Assembly (NCBI GenBank): GCA_016592635.1
Contig: AP023240.1
Location: forward strand, 1,550,001 to 1,614,000
Reading direction: 5' to 3'
Length of the DNA stretch: 64,000 nt
Origin: Methyloprofundus sp.
GTDB taxonomy: Bacteria > Pseudomonadota > Gammaproteobacteria > Methylococcales > Methylomonadaceae
How positions within the stretch are numbered: the first letter of the stretch is position 1; every line of letters starts with the position of its first letter. Under the pieces are notes generated by a model, which was given only the letters and a program-made list of their open reading frames with translations, was not told where the DNA came from and made no database searches. Of the stretch, positions 55,912-64,000 are shown piece by piece. The position numbers and the translations under genes were made by a program.

Positions 55912-56535
55912 TTATTTTTGTTTACGACGCTTGGCAATAAAGCCTACTAAGCCAAGCCCTAATAATGCAACAGGCATTGGTTCCGGAACATTATTACTCG
56001 GAGCGCTAATAGCATATGTTTCAAGGTTTGCCGTAGAAAGTGCTTGCCAATTACTGCCATCGGTAGTGAAACGTGCGCTACTATAACCATTACAACAACT
56101 TTCAGCCCAGTATATATCTAAAGTATGCGCACCTGCAGTAAGAGGGTTATTTAGCAGACTCATGACATCACTATTACCCCAGTTATAAGCCCACCATAAA
56201 TCGTCGATACGATTTCCTATTAAAGTATTGTCAAGGTAAAGCGCAGCACCATAATGTGCATCCAGCCCTGCCTCAAACCCCCATGTTCCTGTTTGGCTAG
56301 TATTAAAGTCAACAGACAAGTGGCTTATGCTGTTATTTCCTGAATAGAAACCACTAAAATCATTAATAGGGTTTGTAGTGATTGTTGATGATTGGTTATT
56401 CCATGAACTGATAAAATCAGTATTGTTGATACCATTGTCAATATTTCTGGTTGCAATTTCCATGATAGCAGCATTGATGTTGATGCTTAGTGAAGTAAGA
56501 AGCAAAGCAGCGATTGAGTATGTAAAATTTTTCAT
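55912..56535 (-). CDS. PEP-CTERM sorting-domain protein
   Basis: A 207-residue exported protein. It has a signal peptide (MKNFTYSIAALLLTSLSININA) and a Gly/Asn/Ser-rich beta domain with a CCNG motif (cysteines 147-148, WAESCCNG). The C-terminal sorting signal has VPEP, a TM helix and RRKQK, recognised by exosortase/EpsH systems. The CC-x-G motif places it near a described PEP-CTERM subgroup, by memory. I use ATG 56535 because AGGTG precedes it; a GTG at 56547 would overlap that ribosome site. No exosortase is in the window. A sigma-54-type promoter and operator array lie upstream. Confidence 0.88.
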   Translation of the reverse strand: MKNFTYSIAALLLTSLSININAAIMEIATRNIDNGINNTDFISSWNNQSSTITTNPINDFSGFYSGNNSISHLSVDFNTSQTGTWGFEAGLDAHYGAALYLDNTLIGNRIDDLWWAYNWGNSDVMSLLNNPLTAGAHTLDIYWAESCCNGYSSARFTTDGSNWQALSTANLETYAISAPSNNVPEPMPVALLGLGLVGFIAKRRKQK

Positions 56536-56588
56536 AATGAATGACACCTATATTTGATAGATAATTTATATTGTTTAAATTACTTAAA

Positions 56589-56603
56589 GCGAATAGTGTG
56601 CCA
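56589..56603 (-). promoter_or_regulatory. sigma-54 (-24/-12) type promoter for the PEP-CTERM gene
   Basis: On the minus strand the sequence reads TGGCACACTATTCGC: a perfect TGGCAC at -24, and TCGC instead of TTGC at -12, with the obligatory GG and GC spaced by 10 bases. Transcription would begin about 40 bases before ATG 56535. PEP-CTERM genes are known to be controlled by RpoN with the PrsK/PrsR pair in some bacteria. Confidence 0.65.
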
Positions 56604-56750
56604 ATATTTGAAGAACTCTCAATATATAATTTTTTAGTATTTAGTATATTGATTTATAAGTTATTTTTTTAAAAAGGTGTCGCCTGTTTTAATTATTTTT
56701 GGAAATAATAATATTGTAAGAATGAAAAGAGAGGGGGATATGTTGTTGAC

Positions 56751-56808
56751 TGACATTATTTGTCAGTTAGTTTGACAAAAATGTCAGTTGTTCTGACACC
56801 TTTTGTCA
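56751..56808. promoter_or_regulatory. three tandem TGACA-N4/5-TGTCA palindromes, candidate enhancer
   Basis: Sites at 56751-56765 (spacer 5), 56773-56786 (spacer 4) and 56794-56808 (spacer 5) have centres 21.5 bases apart, about two helical turns. They lie roughly 170-220 bases upstream of the expected start of transcription of the PEP-CTERM gene, the usual distance for binding sites of sigma-54 activators. The rest of the 56536-56864 gap is AT-rich. Confidence 0.7.
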
Positions 56809-56864
56809 TATCAGCATGGGGTGGATATGGCAGGTATTTTTCTACGCATATCTTACTTACAGAG

Positions 56865-57562
56865 CTATTTTCCTTGCTCAGCCAGAACTTCTTTTAAAAA
56901 AGGAACCGTCAATTTACGTTTAGCAATTAAGGTGGCTTGTTCTAATTTAGGCAATAAATCCCATAAAGTAGCTAGGTCACGCGCATAATGTTTGCTGAGA
57001 AATTTACCGACTTGTGGTGATATTGCGAGACCTAAGTATTTAGCTTTGCAAGTGAAAGCGGCAATACAATCCGTATCACTCAGTTCTTGCAGTTTCAAAG
57101 TTAATCCCCAACTCATCCGAGTTTTTAAATCAGGCAAGTTAATAGGCAATAAATTAGGTGGACAATCTGCTGACAGTATCAGGCGGTGATCATTATCTCT
57201 ATGTCGATTGTAGAAATTAAATAAAGCTAACTCCCATTCTGCATCACCTGCACAAGCAGCAATATTATCAATACAAACCAGGTCAAATGTATCAAGGCCT
57301 ACCAGTATTTCAGGCTTAGGTAGTTGAGCAGCAGGTAAGGGTAAATAAAATGCACTCAGTTTCTGTTGATGAGCTAATTGGCAGCAAGCTTGTAATAAAT
57401 GAGTTTTACCCGTACCTGTTGGCCCCCAGATAAAGAGTTGTTGCTCACCAGTACCGTTTACTGTATCTGTTAAGGCTGCAATGGCTTCTTGATTATTGGC
57501 CGTATAAAAACTGCTAAAAGACTGCTCGGCAGCAAGCTCAAATTGCAAGGGGAACTGTTGGA

Positions 57563-57566
<4 letters not shown>
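56865..57566 (-). CDS. hda: DnaA regulatory inactivator Hda
   Basis: Hda binds the DNA clamp and promotes hydrolysis of DnaA-bound ATP, preventing re-initiation of replication. The 233-residue protein starts with the clamp-binding motif (QFPLQFEL) and is a DnaA-like AAA+ domain with Walker A IWGPTGTGKTH, Walker B VCIDNIAA and sensor-like RMSWGLTL. It overlaps the upstream DUF2069 gene by four bases and ends the arsC-wrbA-DUF2069-hda operon, a conserved gammaproteobacterial order. Confidence 0.95.
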
Positions 57567-58844
<1,278 letters not shown>

Positions 58845-59015
58845 GAGGTTTTGGCTGACTTTAAATGGAAAAGTTTATGATAGCATTTTTATGGTTTATT
58901 CGGCGGACTTTAAAGTGTTGCCATAAGTTATGTAGCGATTTAAAAGGGCATGCTTTGTAAAGGCTAATTGGGGTAGGTTTTGTAAGTATTGAGGTATTAT
59001 TGGTTTAACATTTTT

Positions 59016-59060
59016 GTAGGTGTGGCTTTAGCCGCAATGTGCAGATAAATCTGCACCTAC
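59016..59060 (-). repeat. 45-bp palindromic repeat, copy 2
   Basis: Exact reverse complement of the element at 14032-14076, no mismatch over 45 bases. Its last bases contain the TAG stop codon (59057-59059) of the exporter gene, so the element directly ends that reading frame. Confidence 0.95.
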
Positions 59061-60376
59061 ATTTTATGCAATATACCCCGCTGATAATACCAAAAATAAA
59101 CAAACATCAGCAAACTACGCAATAGCATAAACGCTGTTAAAGCTAGCCATAGCCCATGGCTGCCTAAGAACTGAGTGTAATACCAAGTGGGTAAAAAGGC
59201 AGTAAATAACGCAAAGATAATGGTATTGCGCATTTGCTTGCTTAAGTTGGCACCAATAAAGACACCATCCATCAGATAACTACAGACTGAAATAACAGGT
59301 AATACAACTAACCAAGGCAGGTATAAATAGGCTTGTTGGCGTACATCAGTTAAGTGCGTTAAGGCATTGATAATATCTTGACCAGCATAGGCATAAACTA
59401 GGCTAAACAGCAGGGCGATAAGTACAGCCCATAAACTAGTAGTTTTAATGGATTGCCGGAACAGCTGTTTATTGTTTGCGCCGATGGCACGACCAATTAA
59501 TGCTTCGGCAGCATGGGCAAAGCCATCTAAGGCATAGGCCATAAAGGTTTGAAAATTTAGTAAGATAGTGTTGGCGGCTAAAACAACGGTGCCTAATTTT
59601 TCACTTTGGACGGTAAAGAAGCTGAAGGTAAAAATTAAACAGACAGTACGTACAAATAAGTAGCTATTAATCAGCAGCATGGCGCGTATTTTATCAAATT
59701 GTAAAATAAGCTTGAGTGATAATGGCGCGCTTTGGGGTAGGCTTTTACTTAAGACAATAATACCGACTAATAAGCCGAGATATTCAGCAAGCAATGATGC
59801 GAGTGCGACCCCATCAGTATCCATGCCGTAATACACCACAAACAATAAATCAAAAACAATATTAGCAAGATTGGTAGTGAGCGCGATTAATAAGGGTGCT
59901 CGGGTATTTTGCATGCCTAAAAACCAGCCGACTATCACATATTGGCAGAGGATCGCGGGGGCACTCCATATGCGGATAAAAAAATACTGTTGTGCCAGCT
60001 GCTCAATGAGCGGTTGGCTATTGATAAGGTAAAAACTGAGTTGGGCAATAACAGGGTGCGTGGCTAGTATTGTTAGGGCAATTGTTAGTGCGAGCAGCAA
60101 TGCCCGAACTAGTATCGCTTTTAGTTCTAAGCCGTTATTGGCACCAAAAGCTTGCGCGCTGAGTCCTGTGGTGCCCATGCGTAAGAAACCAAAACCCCAA
60201 AATAGAAAGCTGAAGATCAGCCCTGCAAGTGCGACAGCGGCAAGGAAGTTAGCATTGGCTAAATGCCCCATAACCGCAGTATCGACCAAGCCAAGCAGCG
60301 GCGTGGAGATATTGGCAATGATCATGGGTAAGGCAAGTTGCCGGACTTGTTTGTGGTTGAATCTGGATTTTTTCAC
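59057..60376 (-). CDS. MATE-family efflux transporter, DinF-like
   Basis: A 439-residue inner-membrane protein with about 12 TM helices in two halves. The opening RQLALPMIIANISTPLLGLVDTAVMGHL is typical of the DinF branch of MATE exporters, which use Na+ or H+ gradients to expel cationic compounds. GTTGLSAQAFGANN and IGRAIGANN are the paired half-repeat motifs. Its stop codon comes from a 45-bp repeat, so the natural C-terminus may have been slightly altered. It stands alone. Confidence 0.93.
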   Translation of the reverse strand: MKKSRFNHKQVRQLALPMIIANISTPLLGLVDTAVMGHLANANFLAAVALAGLIFSFLFWGFGFLRMGTTGLSAQAFGANNGLELKAILVRALLLALTIALTILATHPVIAQLSFYLINSQPLIEQLAQQYFFIRIWSAPAILCQYVIVGWFLGMQNTRAPLLIALTTNLANIVFDLLFVVYYGMDTDGVALASLLAEYLGLLVGIIVLSKSLPQSAPLSLKLILQFDKIRAMLLINSYLFVRTVCLIFTFSFFTVQSEKLGTVVLAANTILLNFQTFMAYALDGFAHAAEALIGRAIGANNKQLFRQSIKTTSLWAVLIALLFSLVYAYAGQDIINALTHLTDVRQQAYLYLPWLVVLPVISVCSYLMDGVFIGANLSKQMRNTIIFALFTAFLPTWYYTQFLGSHGLWLALTAFMLLRSLLMFVYFWYYQRGILHKM

Positions 60377-60388
60377 AAAAGGAATAGC

Positions 60389-60447
60389 AGGGGCTTTTTA
60401 TTGCGGACTGTATGGGGTGCTTGGTCGCGGCTAAAAGCCCCTCCTAC
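60389..60447. repeat. inverted repeat AGGGGCTTTT/AAAAGCCCCT
   Basis: Arms at 60389-60398 and 60433-60442 are exact complements. The right side, CGCGGCTAAAAGCCCCTCCTAC (with a break after CGCGGCT), resembles the GTAGGA-type repeat ends seen at 52578-52633. It lies between two minus-strand genes. Confidence 0.7.
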
Positions 60448-60457
60448 ATGTGAATGT

Positions 60458-61192
60458 TTAAAATACTTTTGACTCATTGTGTTGTGGTTTGATGGATGAA
60501 ATACCGAAAACTCTGCGGTATAACACGCCTTGTAAAGCGATAAACATGGGGATAGTCCAAATTAGTCCTAAGCCAAAAGGAATGATGCTGACCAAATAGA
60601 CTATCCCCATAAGTACACTGATAAAAAAGAACTTAAACCAGTGTTGAGTGACGGCTTTACGCGAGGTTTCCATCGCTTGCCAAAAATCCATATTCTTTTC
60701 AACCACTAGCGCTAAGGTAAACATATAAGCAATAGAAAGATAAATCCCTGGGATCACCAACAAAAACATACCGAGCATGATCATGATAGTCATACAGATG
60801 CTGGCAATAATAACGGGCACACTGTAGTTAAAATAAGCAAATGCCATTTTAAAACTAACAGGTGCGTCAACGGCGCGATGTAGACCCATCATGATGATGC
60901 CTGCAAAGAAAGGATAACTGACCAGAGTGACAATTAAATTCAATGCGCCGGCAGCAGGTGAAAATGATTCAGGATCTTGGAAATTTTCAATGCCTGTTGC
61001 AAAGGCAAAGGTGACGGTAATAACCATCATAATGATGAAAATAAGTACGATAGCAGCAAGCACGGAACCCTTTAGTCCATTAGTGCGTTGCCAAGTCTCG
61101 CGAAAAATTTCCATAATGGTAAAGTCATAGGGAGCTGCTATGTCATCTTGCAAGCTGCCTGATTGGGTATTGGTATCTGGTTCTGTGTCCAT
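60458..61192 (-). CDS. polytopic membrane protein of unknown function
   Basis: A 244-residue protein with a 25-residue soluble N-terminus and five or six TM helices (LAAIVLIFIIMMVITVTFAFA; MTIMIMLGMFLLVIPGIYLSIAYMF; ISVLMGIVYLVSIIPFGLGLIW). The YLSIAYMFTLALVVEKNMDFWQAMETSRK pattern, with an amphipathic helix after the membrane helix, is typical of the DUF975/BPSS1780-like families of uncharacterised membrane proteins. No catalytic motif. It lies between the MATE gene and clpB. Confidence 0.8.
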   Translation of the reverse strand: MDTEPDTNTQSGSLQDDIAAPYDFTIMEIFRETWQRTNGLKGSVLAAIVLIFIIMMVITVTFAFATGIENFQDPESFSPAAGALNLIVTLVSYPFFAGIIMMGLHRAVDAPVSFKMAFAYFNYSVPVIIASICMTIMIMLGMFLLVIPGIYLSIAYMFTLALVVEKNMDFWQAMETSRKAVTQHWFKFFFISVLMGIVYLVSIIPFGLGLIWTIPMFIALQGVLYRRVFGISSIKPQHNESKVF

Positions 61193-61291
61193 GAAAAAAC
61201 CTCATTAAATGACGAGTAGTAAACTCTGAGTGTAGTACAGCTAGATATAAAAATTAAGTAAAAAATAGTGCATTTTTCATTTATCAGGCAA

Positions 61292-61375
61292 GTAGGATGG
61301 GCAAAGGGGTTTTATCCCGTGCCCATCTATCGTAAAAGATGGACACAAAAAGCCTTTACCCATCTGCGGCTACGG
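61292..61375. repeat. palindromic repeat GTAGGATGGGCAAAGG...
   Basis: GATGGGCA pairs with TGCCCATC, and GGGCAAAGG with CCTTTACCC further right, giving alternative hairpins in the 241-base gap downstream of clpB and upstream of the membrane protein. It also begins with GTAGGA/T like other repeats in the window. Confidence 0.65.
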
Positions 61376-61433
61376 CTGTTTACAGTATGCAGCTTTGCTT
61401 TGTAACCCATATTACGTAAGTTCCATATGGCAG

Positions 61434-64000
61434 TTAGTTTTTTACAAAACTTAATTCATCATCTATTAACTCTATACTAACAGTATCACCCGCGCTAAAT
61501 TTACCCGCTAAAATATCTTGTGCAAGCGGGTTTTCCAGCTCTTGTTGAATGGCGCGTTTAAGAGGGCGAGCACCAAACACAGGGTCAAACCCTGCCGCAC
61601 CAATTTTATCAAGGGCTGCATCAGAAATATGCATGTGAATATCGCGTTCATTAAGGCGTTGCTCTAAGAACTGTATTTGGATTTTAGCAATGGAGCGGAT
61701 ATGTGCCTGCCCTAATGGGTGGAACACCACCGCTTCATCAATCCTGTTAATAAATTCGGGACGAAAATGCGCGCCGACAACTTCCATCACCGCTTGCTTC
61801 ATGACTGCATAGTTATCTTCACCTGTTAGTTCCTGAATTAAATCCGAACCTAAGTTAGAGGTCATCACGATAACGGTATTGCGGAAATCAACAGTACGAC
61901 CTTGACCATCTGTTAAACGACCGTCATCTAATACTTGTAACAAAATATTAAACACATCGGCATGTGCTTTTTCTACTTCATCTAATAAAATAACGGAGTA
62001 GGGGCGGCGACGTACTGCTTCGGTTAAATAACCGCCTTCTTCATAACCAACATACCCTGGGGGAGCACCAACTAAACGTGCGACCGAATGTTTTTCCATA
62101 AATTCGGACATATCAATGCGCACCATGGCATCCTCGGTATCAAATAAGAAATCTGCCAAGGCTTTGCAGAGCTCAGTTTTACCAACCCCTGTAGGGCCTA
62201 AAAATAAGAAGGAGCCATTGGGACGATTCGGATCAGATAAACCAGCTCGTGAACGACGCACCGCATTACTCACCGCTTTCAGTGCTTCTGTTTGCCCAAT
62301 CACGCGATCTGCCAAATGTTGTTCCATATTTAATAGCTTGTCACGTTCGCCATCCAGCATTTTTGCCACAGGAATGCCAGTCCATTTCGAAACGACTTCA
62401 GCTATTTCTTCATCGGTTACTTTATTGCGTAACAAGGTCATGTCTTGCATTTCGGCTTGTGATGCTAAATCCAACTGTCGTTCTAATTCAGGAATACTGC
62501 CATATTGTAATTCCGACATTTTGGTTAAATCACTATTACGGCGCGCAGTTTCCATAGCAAAGCGGGCTTGCTCCAACTGTTCTTTAATGCTGGCAGAACC
62601 TTGTAAGGCGGCTTTCTCTGCTTTCCAAATTTCTTCTAAATCGGCATATTCTTTTTCTAAAGCATGAATTAGTGCCTCCAGTGTGACTAAACGTTTTTTG
62701 GAAGCTTCGTCAGACTCATTTTTCATCGCCTCACGTTCAATTTTTAATTGAATTAAGCGCCGACTTAATTTATCCATCACTTCAGGTTTGGAATCCAACT
62801 CCATGCGAATACGACTGGCGGATTCATCAATTAAATCAATCGCCTTATCCGGCAATTGCCGATCAGCAATATAACGATGTGATAATTGTGCTGCAGCAAT
62901 AATAGCGGGGTCAGTAATATCGACACCATGATGTACTTCGTATTTTTCTTTTAAACCGCGCAAGATAGCAATAGTATCTTCTACTGAGGGTTCTTCTACT
63001 AATACCTTTTGAAAGCGACGCTCTAAGGCGGCATCCTTTTCTATATATTGGCGATATTCATCTAACGTTGTGGCGCCGACACAATGTAATTCACCACGTG
63101 CCAGTGCAGGTTTTAGCATATTACCTGCATCCATCGCACCTTCCGCTTTACCAGCACCGACCATAGTGTGTAATTCATCTATAAATAGAATGATTTGGCC
63201 TTCTTGTTTGGCTAAATCATTCAGGACAGCTTTAAGACGTTCTTCAAATTCACCACGAAATTTAGCTCCCGCAATCAAGGCTGCCATATCTAGTGATAAT
63301 ACCCGTTTGCTTTTAATGCCATCAGGTACTTCGCCATTGACAATGCGCTGTGCTAAGCCTTCAACAATGGCTGTTTTACCAACTCCAGGCTCACCAATTA
63401 ATACCGGATTATTTTTGGTGCGGCGCTGTAAAACCTGAATAGTGCGGCGAATTTCATCATCACGACCAATAACAGGATCTAGCTTGCCTTGTTCAGCACG
63501 TTCGGTGAGGTCAATTGTATATTTATTCAGTGCATTACGTTGGTCTTCGGCATTTTCATCATGTACATTTTCACCACCACGGACAGAGGCAATGGCTTGT
63601 TCGATTGCTTGTTGCTTAATACCAGCTTGTTTTAATACATTACCTAGCTGGCCTTTGTTTTCACAGGCAGCCAATAAAAACATTTCACTGGACACAAAAC
63701 TGTCATTTTGTTTTTGTGCCAGTTTTTCAGTTAGATTTAATAGTTTTGACAAATCATTAGAGATTTGCACATCACCGCCTACACCTGCAACTGATGGCAT
63801 AGTGCTAAGCTCTTTACTCAGTAGCTCGGTTAAAGCTTGGGTGTTGATGTTCGCTTGTGCTAATAGCGGTTTAATACTACCGCCTTGTTGTTCTAACATC
63901 GCTAAAAGCACATGGATGCCTTCAATAAACTGATGATCTTTAGATAAGGCTATACTTTGCGCGTCATTGAGTGCGCCTTTGAATTTACTGGTTAGTTTTT
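61434..64000 (-). CDS. clpB: chaperone ClpB, 5' partial
   Basis: ClpB is a hexameric AAA+ disaggregase that works with DnaK after heat stress. The frame runs to the window edge, with about 854 residues visible. It begins [17 protein letters not shown], so only about five N-terminal residues are missing relative to E. coli ClpB (857). Domains in order: N domain, first AAA+ ([27 protein letters not shown]), coiled-coil M domain (about 400-530, [11 protein letters not shown]), and second AAA+ ([25 protein letters not shown]). The promoter, probably sigma-32, is outside the window. Confidence 0.97.
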   Translation of the reverse strand, partial: KLTSKFKGALNDAQSIALSKDHQFIEGIHVLLAMLEQQGGSIKPLLAQANINTQALTELLSKELSTMPSVAGVGGDVQISNDLSKLLNLTEKLAQKQNDSFVSSEMFLLAACENKGQLGNVLKQAGIKQQAIEQAIASVRGGENVHDENAEDQRNALNKYTIDLTERAEQGKLDPVIGRDDEIRRTIQVLQRRTKNNPVLIGEPGVGKTAIVEGLAQRIVNGEVPDGIKSKRVLSLDMAALIAGAKFRGEFEERLKAVLNDLAKQEGQIILFIDELHTMVGAGKAEGAMDAGNMLKPALARGELHCVGATTLDEYRQYIEKDAALERRFQKVLVEEPSVEDTIAILRGLKEKYEVHHGVDITDPAIIAAAQLSHRYIADRQLPDKAIDLIDESASRIRMELDSKPEVMDKLSRRLIQLKIEREAMKNESDEASKKRLVTLEALIHALEKEYADLEEIWKAEKAALQGSASIKEQLEQARFAMETARRNSDLTKMSELQYGSIPELERQLDLASQAEMQDMTLLRNKVTDEEIAEVVSKWTGIPVAKMLDGERDKLLNMEQHLADRVIGQTEALKAVSNAVRRSRAGLSDPNRPNGSFLFLGPTGVGKTELCKALADFLFDTEDAMVRIDMSEFMEKHSVARLVGAPPGYVGYEEGGYLTEAVRRRPYSVILLDEVEKAHADVFNILLQVLDDGRLTDGQGRTVDFRNTVIVMTSNLGSDLIQELTGEDNYAVMKQAVMEVVGAHFRPEFINRIDEAVVFHPLGQAHIRSIAKIQIQFLEQRLNERDIHMHISDAALDKIGAAGFDPVFGARPLKRAIQQELENPLAQDILAGKFSAGDTVSIELIDDELSFVKN

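Noticed and set aside
62116..62667. 183-codon open frame on the plus strand inside clpB
   Set aside because: Antisense shadow of the well-conserved clpB coding sequence, with no ribosome site and no recognisable domain.
63442..63933. 163-codon plus-strand frame inside clpB
   Set aside because: Same reason: Ser/Cys-rich mirror of clpB codons.

Overview
The window is a low-GC (roughly 40-43%, judged by eye) chromosomal segment of a gammaproteobacterium. Housekeeping gene order is classical for that class: trpF-trpB-trpA-accD-folC-dedD-cvpA-purF, dapA-bamC, proA-nadD-rsfS and arsC-wrbA-DUF2069-hda. The cluster at 1.4-4.2 kb (a HisA-like protein plus MfnD- and MfnF-like enzymes) belongs to synthesis of the methanofuran-type cofactor used in tetrahydromethanopterin-linked C1 transfer. 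That points to a methylotroph, most likely a methanotroph of the Methylococcales. The genus cannot be read from the sequence alone.

Layout. 0-6.8 kb: 5'-truncated kdsB, a small repeat protein, the methylofuran genes and acnB. 6.85-9.6 kb: an accessory insert with an IS200-type element, a decapitated Septu ATPase (PtuA), an intact PtuB-like HNH nuclease and a MntA/HepT-type toxin-antitoxin pair, packed as one operon. 9.7-18.1 kb: proA-nadD-rsfS, a DUF3617 protein, dapA-bamC and purL. 18.4-32.5 kb: a signalling and accessory stretch with three large c-di-GMP proteins, a periplasmic binding protein whose only four cysteines lie in predicted ligand loops, arsM plus a DUF2064 transferase, a deaminase, an SDR and a stand-alone XPF-like nuclease. 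32.8-38.3 kb: a bacterial alpha-2-macroglobulin lipoprotein and a small secreted Gly/His protein. 38.7-46.2 kb: the purine/tryptophan/folate/acetyl-CoA carboxylase block on the minus strand. 46.4-49.7 kb: a membrane protein with a His-rich tail, pncC, a PD-(D/E)XK-like protein and metZ. 49.7-55.5 kb: a PspA-like/VWA/membrane-protein set divergent from an OmpR-type two-component system. 55.8-56.8 kb: a PEP-CTERM protein with a sigma-54-type promoter and a three-copy upstream operator array. 56.9-64 kb: hda-DUF2069-wrbA-arsC, a MATE exporter, a membrane protein and clpB, which runs off the right edge a few codons short of its start.

Intergenic DNA is rich in palindromic repeats of several families. 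These include a 45-bp element present twice without mismatch (14.03 and 59.02 kb, opposite orientations) and a 76-bp palindrome with perfect 31-bp arms (47.75 kb). No rRNA, tRNA or CRISPR array was seen. The most interesting candidates are: (i) the cysteine-bearing binding protein plus GGDEF/EAL protein, divergent from arsM, as a possible thiophilic-ligand (arsenite?) c-di-GMP sensor; (ii) the sigma-54/triple-palindrome control region of the PEP-CTERM gene; (iii) the PspA-like/VWA/two-component module with its own operator-like array; and (iv) the Septu/MntA-HepT operon cut by an insertion sequence.
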